The notes beneath the pieces were generated by a model. The model was not told where the DNA came from. It was given only the letters and a program-made list of their open reading frames with translations, and did no database searches. The position numbers and the translations under genes are program-made. Shown here piece after piece: positions 18,917 through 26,705 of a DNA stretch of 64,000 nucleotides. This DNA is from Thermalbibacter longus (GTDB taxonomy: Bacteria; Chloroflexota; Chloroflexia; Thermomicrobiales; Thermomicrobiaceae), in NCBI RefSeq assembly GCF_023806485.1, contig NZ_JAMSLR010000002.1, positions 1 to 64,000 on the forward strand, written 5' to 3'. Every line of letters starts with the position of its first letter. Positions within the stretch are counted from its first letter, which is position 1.

Positions 18917-19099
18917 CAGGTCGAACCTCCGCTCCGTGCCCTTGTGCGCGCGAGCTCGGGCAACCTCCGGCGGAGCGGTTCGACCTGCTATCCTTAGAAG
19001 TGCGCGCCTCGGACAACTGGTCTCGCTCCGCGGGATCGGTTGCTCTGGGCATCAGGCCTCCGGCTCCGGGTGCGGCAACACCTGGCCGGAGGTCGTCGC

Positions 19100-19750
19100 T
19101 TACCTCAGCTCATCTCGTCCTCCTTCCCTTGACCGTTCGACCGCGACCGGTTCGGTCCACGAGTGAAAGAGCTCCCACAGATGCAACCCCTCGATCGTCC
19201 CCGCTTCGATCTCCTTCACCAGTGCGTGGACCCAGGCCACCTCGGTCTCCAGCAGTGCCAGCTCGTACTCGTGTTCGATAAGGAACAGCCGGGGAACGCC
19301 CAGGGCGCGGCCTTGGGCCAGACCGCCGCGCACCCGCGAGATCCGGTCCTCGAGGAGCTGGATCCGTTCCTTGAGCAAGCTCAGCGCTTCCGACGGTGGG
19401 AGCGCCGCCAGAAACGAGAGCCCGGCCATGAACCGGGGATACTCCTTCTCCGGCACCCGCACCAGCTCGCGTAGCCAGTCGAGGAACTCGACCCGCCCGG
19501 CCTCGGTGATGGCGTAGACGGTTCGTTCCGGACGGCGGCCGGCGCGCTCCGTTTCCCGGGGCACGATCAGGCCGGCTCGCTCCAGCGCCTCGACGACCGA
19601 GTAGAGGGAGCTGTACCGTAGCTTGACCGACTCGTGCTTGCCGCGCTCGCGCATGGTGGTCACCATCTCGTACGGGTGCATCGGGCGCTCGTAGAGGAGC
19701 GCCAGTACGGCGAGCGCGAGCGGGTTGGGGACGGTTCGCTTCGTTGCCAT
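19100..19750 (-). CDS. PadR-family transcriptional regulator
   Basis: The protein has 216 residues from ATG 19750 (GAGGGTCG upstream); a GTG at 19762 is possible. The N-terminal winged helix has the PadR hallmarks LALLYERPMHPYEM and LRYSSLYSVVEALERAGLI, followed by a wing with RRPERTVYAITEAGR. A long C-terminal antiparallel helix pair (about residues 100-200) provides dimerisation. PadR proteins commonly repress adjacent exporter genes and their own gene and lift on binding phenolic or drug ligands. A 16-bp palindrome lies upstream at 19779-19794. The MFS, GT4 and FAD monooxygenase genes follow downstream. Confidence 0.9.
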   Translation of the reverse strand: MATKRTVPNPLALAVLALLYERPMHPYEMVTTMRERGKHESVKLRYSSLYSVVEALERAGLIVPRETERAGRRPERTVYAITEAGRVEFLDWLRELVRVPEKEYPRFMAGLSFLAALPPSEALSLLKERIQLLEDRISRVRGGLAQGRALGVPRLFLIEHEYELALLETEVAWVHALVKEIEAGTIEGLHLWELFHSWTEPVAVERSREGGRDELR

Positions 19751-19764
19751 CTCGACCCTCACAC

Positions 19765-19794
19765 TAGTCGATCTCGTTTAGTCGATATCGACTA
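19765..19794. promoter_or_regulatory. Probable PadR operator
   Basis: The 16-bp perfect palindrome TAGTCGATATCGACTA (19779-19794) lies 29 bases upstream of the padR-like start. A half copy, TAGTCGAT, occurs at 19765-19772. Perfect symmetry, repetition and position argue for autoregulation. Binding is inferred. Confidence 0.65.
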
Positions 19795-20130
19795 TACAGT
19801 CTCCGTCCCCCGCTGTCAAGCCGCGGACGAGTTGGCGAGTGCGGAACTCTAGCCTGGTCTATTGTTCCGGCTTGGCGCTGTGTCTCGGAGCCTGGCGAGC
19901 TCTTGGGGCACTGTGGCACGGCTCGCTGGGTCTAGCTGTGGCGCGGCACCTCCGGTAGGATGTGCTCCCAGAGCATGGGGAGAACGTCGTAGTGGGCGTT
20001 TGCACGAGTTCGGGCTTGTCATCGTGATGGCACCCGTCCTCGAGCGCTTTATCGCCCGCGGGCTACTGGGCGCGGTGCGCGGCTGAGCCAGAAGGCGCGG
20101 CCGTCGTCGCAGGGAACGAAGGGAGGGCAG
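19795..20130. other. Intergenic region between PadR and SDR genes
   Basis: These 336 bases lie between divergent genes. They must hold the promoters for padR and the SDR gene. I see no coding frame with a ribosome site, no RNA gene and no repeat. Confidence 0.35.
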
Positions 20131-20886
20131 ATGCCTGAGCTAGCCGGGCGGATTGCGATCGTGACCGGCGCGGGGTCGGGGATCGGGCGGGCGATCGCGC
20201 ACCGCTTCGCCGGGGCTGGCGCGGCCGTCGTCGCCGCCGACCTGAACCTCGCCGCAGCGGAGGAGACCGCGACCAAGTTCTCCGAGCAGATCGTGCCGCA
20301 TCAGGTCGACGTCACAGACGAGCCCAGCGTCCAGCGGCTCGTGCAGGCGACGCTGGAGCGCTTCGGGCAGATCGACATCCTCGTCAACAACGCGGGGATC
20401 GGCACGACGAAGGACATCGTCGAGACCGACCTGGAGGAGTGGGAGCGCGTCTTCGCGGTCAACGTGCGCGGGGTCTTCCTCTGCTGCAAGCACGCGCTCC
20501 CCAGCATGCTGGCGCGCCGGCACGGCGTCATCGTCAACATGGGCTCGGTGGCTGGACTCATCGGACTTCCCCAGCGGGCCGCCTACTGTGCGAGCAAGGG
20601 AGCGGTCGTTACCCTGACCAAGCAGATCGCCGTGGCCTACGTCAAGCAGGGCATCCGCTGCAACTGCATCTGCCCGGGAACCGTGGACACGCCCTGGGTG
20701 GAGCGACTCGTTGCCCAAGTGCCCGACCCGGAGGCCGCCCGGCGCGCCCTCGAAGCCCGCCAGCCGATGGGCCGGCTGGTCCTGCCGGAGGAGGTGGCCG
20801 CTGCCGCGCTCTACCTGGCCTCCGACGATGCCGCCGCCATCACCGGCTCGATCCTGGTCATCGACGGCGGATGGATGGCCCAGTGA
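20131..20886 (+). CDS. Short-chain dehydrogenase/reductase
   Basis: The 251-residue classical SDR has the NAD(P) loop Thr-Gly-Ala-Gly-Ser-Gly-Ile-Gly near residue 13, Asn-Asn-Ala-Gly at about 87, the catalytic Ser in MGSVAGLIG and Tyr-x-x-x-Lys in YCASK. Asp at the end of the second strand (VVAADLN) favours NAD over NADP. The C-terminus VIDGGWMAQ is typical. ATG 20131 is preceded by AAGGGAGG. Likely a 3-oxoacyl-ACP reductase-like or sugar/alcohol dehydrogenase; the substrate cannot be read. Monocistronic. Confidence 0.85.
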   Translation: MPELAGRIAIVTGAGSGIGRAIAHRFAGAGAAVVAADLNLAAAEETATKFSEQIVPHQVDVTDEPSVQRLVQATLERFGQIDILVNNAGIGTTKDIVETDLEEWERVFAVNVRGVFLCCKHALPSMLARRHGVIVNMGSVAGLIGLPQRAAYCASKGAVVTLTKQIAVAYVKQGIRCNCICPGTVDTPWVERLVAQVPDPEAARRALEARQPMGRLVLPEEVAAAALYLASDDAAAITGSILVIDGGWMAQ

Positions 20887-21034
20887 GCTGGAGTGAGCGC
20901 GCCAGGAGCACTGTGCCTCGTTTCGCTGGCAGGGGCCATACTGTGTCCTCCCTCGGTGCGCCGCGGGAACAGTGTCCCCGGGCACCACAGATCCGAGGAT
21001 GTCACGCGGAGCGACCTGGAGGAGAAACAGCCTC

Positions 21035-21062
21035 GGCCCGGCGGGAAGACGCCCGCCGGGCC
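21035..21062 (-). terminator. Probable ancestral nrdJ terminator
   Basis: An 11-bp perfect stem (GGCCCGGCGGG at 21035-21045 with 21052-21062), 6-nt loop, is followed on the minus strand by GAGGCTGTTTCTCC. It lies 28 bases beyond the repeat copy of the nrdJ 3' end (21091-21120), which is where the terminator of an uninterrupted nrdJ would sit. It can also serve the converging SDR gene. Confidence 0.6.
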
Positions 21063-21090
21063 GGCCGGTTCACAGGCGTTCCGGCTACGA

Positions 21091-21120
21091 GCAGCCGAGG
21101 CTGTTGCCGCAGTTGAGGCA
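21091..21120. repeat. 30-bp direct repeat, island end (att-like), copy of nrdJ 3' end
   Basis: This 30-bp sequence is identical and in the same orientation at 26712-26741. Read on the minus strand it encodes [10 protein letters not shown], and the flanking bases TCG TAG add Ser and stop, so it reproduces the end of NrdJ. Upstream bases on the minus strand (island side) bear no likeness to nrdJ, so only this end is duplicated. Confidence 0.85.
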
Positions 21121-21742
21121 ACTGAGACGTGCTGCGGATGGCGTCGCTTAGGGTATCTGATAGGCCCCTTCGTACGCGGGATTCGCTTCCCCAGGTGCTG
21201 CCGGTTTCTGCTTGTGTCCGCATGCGATTGCGGTCAGGATTGCGGTCAGCGTGCCACGTTAGGCGGACGGGCATGCCGTCGTCTTCTGCGTTCGCGAGCC
21301 CGGGCGCCTTGGCGGCGGTCGTCGGCTGGCGGGTGCAAGAGAAGGCGCGTGCCTGGAAGATCCTCATGTCGCTGAACTGACCGTCAGGCCGCGAGCGAGT
21401 GCGAGGCTGGCCCCGGACAGCCCAGGGCCAGCCTCGTATACCGTTTCGATGGGCTCGCGCTGTCAAGCAGAATCTGCGACCATCCGAAAGGATTATCAGG
21501 ATGCAGAGCGACCGCAGCACGATTGGGAGCCTGTCGTGCCATCCCGTGGGGCAGGCTCTTGAGCTAGACGACGGCAGGGCCATTGCGGAGATCGAGGGGA
21601 TTATGGCGAACCGGAACGCGGGCGCATTTCTCAAGGGGTGTGTTGTCGGTGCCGGTATATCGATGATGGCGTTCGTATCGATTGCTGTAGCCGCCCTGTG
21701 GTGTACCAGAGTGCCGGTTCGATCTGACTTCATTGGCTCTCG
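21121..21742. other. Decayed island end without an intact gene
   Basis: No frame here resembles a known family. The best candidate is a short frame from ATG 21603, after GAGGGGA, coding for a basic start and one hydrophobic helix (LKGCVVGAGISMMAFVSIAV), but its continuation to 21821 runs through the B12-binding relic in the wrong frame, so it is probably a truncated fragment. Confidence 0.3.
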
Positions 21743-22113
21743 ATGGCGGCTTGCGTGGAGGGAGAGCTGCACGAGCTGGGCTGTACATGGCGGCGTGCCT
21801 AGTCGAATCGTTTGGTTATGAGCTGCACTACCTTGGTGCGAACACGCCCGTAGCCGACGTCGTGAACACCGTCTGACGCTGGCGGCCAGCGCTCGTGCTG
21901 TTGGCCGCGGTCTATCCGAAGCATGTGCCAGCAAAGGGGGCGGACAGCGCGTGCGTTGGACGCCTTGCCAGATGCGGTGCGGCCGCGGTGGGTGATGCTG
22001 GGGGCAAGGCCGCGCTAGAGCGGCGAGCGTGGTTGGCCCACATGCCGGTGATTCCCCTCGATCACCGGCCGCACAGCGTGGAGGAGTTGCAAGGGTTACT
22101 TCGCGGTAAGTAA
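21743..22113 (+). pseudogene. Relic of a cobalamin (B12)-binding domain, likely a MerR-type regulator end
   Basis: From ATG 21743 the frame gives VEGELHELG, which is the start of a MerR-associated B12-binding domain. A one-base loss then shifts the frame; from 21787 it continues MAACLVESFGYELHYLGANT-PVADVV, the usual helix and Leu-Gly-Ala-Asn-Thr-Pro loop. A TGA at 21874-21876 interrupts it, after which RWRPALVLLAAVYP and a degraded tail run to the TAA at 22111-22113. The order of segments is that of the intact family; two lesions make it a pseudogene. It converges with and overlaps the GNAT gene by 18 bases. Confidence 0.65.
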
Positions 22114-22635
22114 GGATGAGGGCGCCGTGATTCCCAAAAGCATTACGTCATACCACTGTCCATTTTTCCATACTGCTTCCTTCTTAACCCCTTCTCTTGT
22201 GAAGCCAACCTTCTCAAGGCAATGAATCGCAGCCACGTTACCGGATAGCACCAAGGCTTCGATACGATGAAGGCCAAGATCCGAGAACGCATATTCTATT
22301 ATTATTCTGGACACCTCTTGGCCAATTCCCCGTCCCCGCATTTGACGATCCCCTATTATTAGACCGTACTGAGCAGAACGATTCTTCCAGTCAATGCCTT
22401 GGAGGATAGCTTCACCAATAGGTGAGATAGAATCGAGTGGAACTATTGCAAACATCCGTATTCGAGGATCAGCGCGGGCGGCAACAATTTGCTCTTCAAT
22501 CTCCTCAACAGTCAGTGGCCGCGGGTCACCGAAGACAGCCCATTGCGCTACGTCTTCATCAAGCAACCACTCCCGTACTTTTGACGCCATGTGTCGTTCC
22601 ATTGGGAGAAGCATTAGACGCTGGCTTTTAAGCAT
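22096..22635 (-). CDS. GNAT N-acetyltransferase (RimJ/RimL-like)
   Basis: The 179-residue protein has the acetyl-CoA loop Arg-Gly-x-Gly-Ile-Gly (QMRGRGIGQEV, about residues 98-108) and the following AFSDLGLHRIEALVLSGNVAAIHCLEKVGF helix-strand pattern with Asn-x-x-x-Ile-x-x-x-Glu-Lys-x-Gly-Phe. This is the ribosomal-protein/peptide acetyltransferase branch. The gene starts three bases after the MFS stop and is the last of the radical SAM - MFS - GNAT operon, so acetylation of a peptide product or resistance is plausible. It is markedly AT-rich compared with the genome. Confidence 0.85.
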   Translation of the reverse strand: MLKSQRLMLLPMERHMASKVREWLLDEDVAQWAVFGDPRPLTVEEIEEQIVAARADPRIRMFAIVPLDSISPIGEAILQGIDWKNRSAQYGLIIGDRQMRGRGIGQEVSRIIIEYAFSDLGLHRIEALVLSGNVAAIHCLEKVGFTREGVKKEAVWKNGQWYDVMLLGITAPSSLLTAK

Positions 22636-22638
22636 TCT

Positions 22639-23871
22639 CTATGCCCTTCTAAGCGTTCTTGAGCACAGCGCAATGATCCCGAGCATCGTCATCACAGATC
22701 CCATTCCGGCAATGCTCGCCTTAGGACCAAAAGATTCGGCAAGTCCACCACCCAAGAGTATGCCGATAGGTCTAATAACAAAGGTAAGCGACTGACGGAG
22801 GGCTGTGACCCGACCAAGCAGAGTAATTGGCACGTCGCGTTGATACAGTGTTCGTGCAAAGATTGTTGTGGCAATCGTCCCTGCACCTGCCAAAAAGGAT
22901 CCGAATAAAGCGCTAGCGAACACTGGAGAAAAACCGAATAGGACATTGCCTAGCCCAAGCAGTATGATGCTAATCCCCAGCAGCGAGCCTACACGCCGGC
23001 TTCTTCCGAATACTGACAGTAGTCCACTCATTGTAAGGACGCCAACGGCAAATGCTGATGAAGAAAGCCCCGCTGCGGCTGAGCCAAGTGCGAAGTCTTG
23101 CTTCACTGCAAGAGGCACGAGAAAGCCAAGGGGGGCAAGTGTCAGGCTGACCACTGCTGTCAGAAATGTTAGCACGAGTAGATGCGGGGTATGTCCAAGG
23201 AACACCAGAGCTTCTTTGAGGCTATGGTGGGCTCTAGTACCCCGAGTCTCAACATTTGCTACCTCAATGCACAGGAGCGACAACAGGAGTACACCAAACG
23301 TTATGGCATTGACCCAAAAGAGCAATCCGATTGCCTGTGCCGCAATATAGCCGGCAAAGGCAGGTGAGAGAATACCAACTACGGCACGGATCGTTTCAAG
23401 CCTGCCATTCGCCCGGGAAAGACCATCCGGTGATACGAGCTCCCTCAGCAGGACTTGCTGCAAGAGCAGGTATGGCTGGTCGAGGGAGGCGACAGCAAAG
23501 GCAATGGCGTAGAGAGCCACAAGAGAGACTCGATCAAGCAACATCGCGCTACCACTTATTAGAACGATAAGTATATACACAATGACAGTGGTGATCATGA
23601 GCTTCTTATGATTGAGTATATCAACCAATATGCCTGCGCACGGAGCAGTGATAGCACTGGTTACTGCCATGATGAGTGAAACAAACGATACCGCCACAGC
23701 TGAATCTGTATAGGTCACAGCCCACCAAGTTAGAGCAAAAGGGAGAAGTTGATCGCCAAAGTAGGAAATCCCTTGCCCGATCCAAAATGCTCGAAGACCC
23801 CGGGAGGATCCGGAGTCTTCATTCAAATCACCGTGATTAAGTTTCGGTGGTGCGTCCGAACGAGAGCACAT
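22639..23871 (-). CDS. MFS exporter (12-helix, MFS_3-like) in the island operon
   Basis: The protein is up to 410 residues with 12 hydrophobic segments. It begins with a FWIGQGISYFGDQLLPFALTW helix typical of the MFS_3/enterobactin-exporter group, has PCAGILVDILNHKKLM as the motif A loop, and a long cytoplasmic loop near residue 210. ATG 23871 has no good ribosome site; a TTG further in (before AsnGluAsp, about residue 16) is an alternative start. It lies 35 bases after the radical SAM gene and three bases before GNAT, implying cotranscription. An exporter for the product of the radical SAM protein is the simplest reading. Confidence 0.8.
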   Translation of the reverse strand: MCSRSDAPPKLNHGDLNEDSGSSRGLRAFWIGQGISYFGDQLLPFALTWWAVTYTDSAVAVSFVSLIMAVTSAITAPCAGILVDILNHKKLMITTVIVYILIVLISGSAMLLDRVSLVALYAIAFAVASLDQPYLLLQQVLLRELVSPDGLSRANGRLETIRAVVGILSPAFAGYIAAQAIGLLFWVNAITFGVLLLSLLCIEVANVETRGTRAHHSLKEALVFLGHTPHLLVLTFLTAVVSLTLAPLGFLVPLAVKQDFALGSAAAGLSSSAFAVGVLTMSGLLSVFGRSRRVGSLLGISIILLGLGNVLFGFSPVFASALFGSFLAGAGTIATTIFARTLYQRDVPITLLGRVTALRQSLTFVIRPIGILLGGGLAESFGPKASIAGMGSVMTMLGIIALCSRTLRRA

Positions 23872-23906
23872 AGGCTGCCAATGAATATCCCAATCCGTTC
23901 AGTAGG

Positions 23907-25343
23907 CTACAGGCGAGATAATGTTGGTATCACTTCGGTTCTAACAAGCGCTCCTGGGATCTCGCGAATATCGATGCCCCTAAAGGGATTAGAGGGGGAT
24001 GCCAGCGATCGGAGCTCCTGCAATTGCTCTGATCCTTCCCAGATCTGCTGCAGCGAAGTAGTGGTCACATGGCCAACAGTATGAAACCTCGGACACCAAT
24101 GACGAAGCTTGGCTGAGACGTAGACAGCTCCGGTTGGATCAATCCGAAGAGTCCGATCCGCCTTATTGGTTATGTACACTTGATCGCGAACAGGGTTCGA
24201 GGCAGGAACCACATCAATTAGCTTGTGCCAAAGCGCATCTGCCGGCATGACCAGCCCAATTCTAACTGCCTCGACGAACTGTCGGACAGCGCAATCCCAT
24301 TCATCCGGAGAGAGCACTAGATGCCATAGGCGTGACCCTCTTCCGACCGGATACATTGGACCAACATAGTACTGCCCGTCAAACTGGCTAACAAGCTCAG
24401 CTATTTCCCTAACCGTATTAAAATTTCCCTTGTGAACAGTTGTGCCCACACCAATCGGTATCCCCAAAGAGCTAAGCAATCCAAGCTGCTTTACGGTGAT
24501 CTGCCAAGCCCCTCGTCCTCGCGATGCGTCGGCCACCTCGGGTGTTGCACCGTCTAGGCTGGTTTGAATCGCCGCTAAATGCTGTATTGCTTGCAGTCTC
24601 TCAAGATCTGTTGTCTTCAAGATACTTAAATCCGAGTTAATATACATTATGATACGCTTCTTGTCCGCATATGTCAGGATCTCCCATATATCATTCCTTG
24701 CAAAAGGATCTCCGCCTGTTAACTCCACAGCAATAACACCATTTCGCTCTATCTCGTCAAACACGGTAAACCATTGCTCCGTCGATAACTCCACCTGACA
24801 AGGGATTTTGGGATTCGGACCAGACTCGTACGCGCAGTATATACAGTTCCGGTAACATTTGTTCGTTATCTCGAGTTCCAGACCAAAGGGGGATTGATAA
24901 ACCATATTGGGATCCACTGATACTCTCATTGAGTAGATAGTGGCATTTGACTTTTGCTGTGACTCAGTAGCCGGCACTAAAACACCAACAGCGAAAAGTT
25001 CTTGCAGAAACGCTCCAAGATCACCGGGGGTTATTGCTATCCCATCGTGTTGGATTTCAGTGGATAGTCGAACAAGAGTTTTTGGATAGACAAGCCTTTC
25101 AAGAATTGTTGTAGCTTCAGCGGTGAGGAAGTAGACTAACGTCCGATATTGGACGATTCCGAAAGATCTCTCTCGCCGAAGGCGAACATCGTCGCTAAGC
25201 AAAACAGGCGTATCTGTGCTAAACTGATTGGCTCTTCGCGACAAGAAAAGCTTATTCCTGTTAGGTGGTGCTGGGGTTAGTGTATCCCATCCAGCTCTAA
25301 GCCAAAGGTGATCATCGGTCACATCCCACCATCGCTTGACCAT
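23907..25343 (-). CDS. Radical SAM protein with RRE/PqqD-like N-terminus and reduced SPASM-like tail
   Basis: The 478-residue protein starts at ATG 25343 after AAGGGGGGTCT; an upstream ATG at 25385 lies inside the promoter -10 box. Residues about 45-125 form a PqqD/RRE-like winged helix (hydrophobic LTAEATTILERLVYPKTLVRL, then ITPGDLGAFLQELFAVGVL). The 4Fe-4S motif is CxxxCxxC: Cys163, Cys167, Cys170 in CYRNCIYC. Gly-Gly-Asp-Pro (ELTGGDPFARNDI) is the SAM-binding motif. The C-terminal part has RIDPTGAVYVSAKLRHWCPRF and GHVTTTSLQQIWE, the SPASM outline, but only one Cys, so auxiliary clusters are probably absent. Such proteins modify ribosomally made peptides. No precursor gene was found nearby. 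Confidence 0.85.
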   Translation of the reverse strand: MVKRWWDVTDDHLWLRAGWDTLTPAPPNRNKLFLSRRANQFSTDTPVLLSDDVRLRRERSFGIVQYRTLVYFLTAEATTILERLVYPKTLVRLSTEIQHDGIAITPGDLGAFLQELFAVGVLVPATESQQKSNATIYSMRVSVDPNMVYQSPFGLELEITNKCYRNCIYCAYESGPNPKIPCQVELSTEQWFTVFDEIERNGVIAVELTGGDPFARNDIWEILTYADKKRIIMYINSDLSILKTTDLERLQAIQHLAAIQTSLDGATPEVADASRGRGAWQITVKQLGLLSSLGIPIGVGTTVHKGNFNTVREIAELVSQFDGQYYVGPMYPVGRGSRLWHLVLSPDEWDCAVRQFVEAVRIGLVMPADALWHKLIDVVPASNPVRDQVYITNKADRTLRIDPTGAVYVSAKLRHWCPRFHTVGHVTTTSLQQIWEGSEQLQELRSLASPSNPFRGIDIREIPGALVRTEVIPTLSRL

Positions 25344-25383
25344 AGACCCCCCTTGCCTTTTATCGGTTCCTTGGGCCAATGTC

Positions 25384-25412
25384 ATTCTACAACGTTGTGG
25401 TTAGTCTGTCAA
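25384..25412 (-). promoter_or_regulatory. Consensus sigma-70-type promoter for the radical SAM operon
   Basis: On the minus strand TTGACA (25412-25407), a 17-base spacer and TAGAAT (25389-25384) match the housekeeping consensus in all but one position. Transcription would begin near 25377, giving a leader of about 34 bases to the ATG at 25343. Confidence 0.75.
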
Positions 25413-25573
25413 CCCCTATGGCGGGCAGCGTAACGGCGAAGGAGAATCGCCCTAGCATCGACGCTATGGCTGGTGATCGGTCACATGGATCCTGACCTGG
25501 CCCAGTGAGGCGGGGAGCCAAGGGGCAGGCGCCTAAGCGTCCGGATCCCATCCGATGAAGAACCCCACCAGTG

Positions 25574-26225
25574 CTATCCCGCTTGGTTGACCATCTCCTC
25601 GACCTGACCGCGCAGGCGCTCCGATGGTACCGGCGAGAAGACCGTCGGGGCGTCGTGCCACGGGCTTTCCGGCTCCGCCATCCCGTCCGGAGTGAGGACA
25701 AACCGCCAGGGATGCAGCCTGCCCGCATGGTACTGCGGATCCCAGGACAGAGGGGCGAGGAACAGAAGGTACGTCTGCCCAGCCTCCATCGGGATGTGCG
25801 GAAAGGTCTCACGCGCCTGCTGTATGGTCTGCTCGCTGACCGGCATCCGGTTCACATTGATGAACCCCTCGCTCTGCACCACGTGCAGAATGTCACCTCC
25901 GGTGCCTGAGGTAGCGCTCGACGGCAACATCGTAGACCTGGCCGAGAATGAAGGTTTCTGGGTCAGGTTCACGCGGGTTGCCCGGCTTCCTGGCCATGTT
26001 GACGATCTCCCCGGGACCGATGACCCGGCCGACGACGATCACCGGCGACTGGGCGATGAGCTCGTCCAGCGTGCGCGCGGTCATGTAGCTGGCCTGCGCT
26101 GCCCCCTGTTCTCCACCGGTGGGTGACGGTCCAGTACGCTGTGCCGTGCAGCTCGTAAGGGCGGCAAGCCCTACGAGCACGAGGGATAATACTGACAGGC
26201 GGATGAAGGCCCTCTGGGAAACCAC
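25574..26225 (-). pseudogene. Frameshifted lipoprotein gene
   Basis: The first frame starts at GTG 26225 after AGGAAGGAGATCCAG and encodes a lipoprotein signal with lipobox Leu-Thr-Ser-Cys, then a soluble domain with VIVVGRVIGPGEIV and VYDVAVERYL. It stops at 25893. The adjoining frame carries the evident continuation GDILHVVQSEGFINVNRMP to LSWDPQYHAGRLHPW and stops at 25574. The switch needs a one-base change near 25905-25925 around a CAGGCACCGGAGGTG segment. Either the gene is broken or there is a base-call error. The start lies 23 bases after the protease relic, suggesting one operon. No name can be given to the family. Confidence 0.6.
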
Positions 26226-26247
26226 CTGGATCTCCTTCCTCAGTATA

Positions 26248-26631
26248 CTACCAGTATACCTGGTTAACAAGATCAATATCTAGTTGTTGCGGTGTATAGT
26301 AGATTTCTGAATCTGGATTATTACCAAGCAGAGCAATACCCGAATCGGCAATATGGCCAAGACTCCATCCGTGCCCTAGCTCATGACCAGTTACTGACCT
26401 TCGATGATTTGAAGAGTAGCCATAGAGTGCATCGTAGTAGGTATTACCCATGACGTCGTACGCAGTGGTCGTTGTGCCGCTGCAGTATGGGACAGCGAAT
26501 CCAGCAAGGCCGTCATTCTCGCCCCAATAGGTATTGATGTGTACATCGCCGTAGCTGTCGAAGTAGTAGAATAGACAAGTAGGCGTATTATTCCAATCTT
26601 GCAGAGACTGCTCAAATATTGTGGTCAAACA
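26248..26631 (-). pseudogene. C-terminal fragment of a metzincin-type zinc metalloprotease
   Basis: The frame ending at 26248 encodes a short domain with the metzincin zinc motif HExxHxxxxxH (HELGHGWSLGH, bases 26353-26385), preceded by strands DVHINTYWGENDGLAGFAVPY. The upstream part is missing: the frame enters the terminator hairpin at 26634 and the island end with no start codon or signal peptide. A full-length secreted relative would have a signal peptide and a helix-rich N-terminal half. It appears cut by the insertion event that formed the island junction. Confidence 0.65.
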
Positions 26632-26633
26632 CG

Positions 26634-26662
26634 AGCCCGGTGCCGCAGTCGGGCACCGGGCT
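26634..26662. terminator. Terminator after nrdJ supplied by the island
   Basis: An 11-bp perfect stem (26634-26644 with 26652-26662) and 7-nt loop are flanked by CAAACACG on one side and CGTTTG on the other, so T-rich tails follow in both directions. It lies 44 bases beyond the nrdJ stop, within the island. Confidence 0.75.
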
Positions 26663-26705
26663 TCGTTTGTGCTCCGCGTCTCGAGGGCGGGGTTCGATCT
26701 CCCGA

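Noticed and set aside
21002-21934. A 310-codon open frame on the minus strand
   Set aside because: Arg/Ser-rich composition without a domain; it runs antisense to the B12-binding relic and across the direct repeat.
25386-25573. Possible RiPP precursor upstream of the radical SAM gene
   Set aside because: The promoter at 25384-25412 would start transcription after this stretch and no small frame with a ribosome site is present.
26680-26705. A tRNA T-arm-like element (CGGGG-TTCGATC-TCCCG) at the island/nrdJ junction
   Set aside because: No matching acceptor stem, anticodon arm or D arm exists upstream; 26634-26662 is a terminator hairpin instead. Probably chance, although integrases often use such arms.
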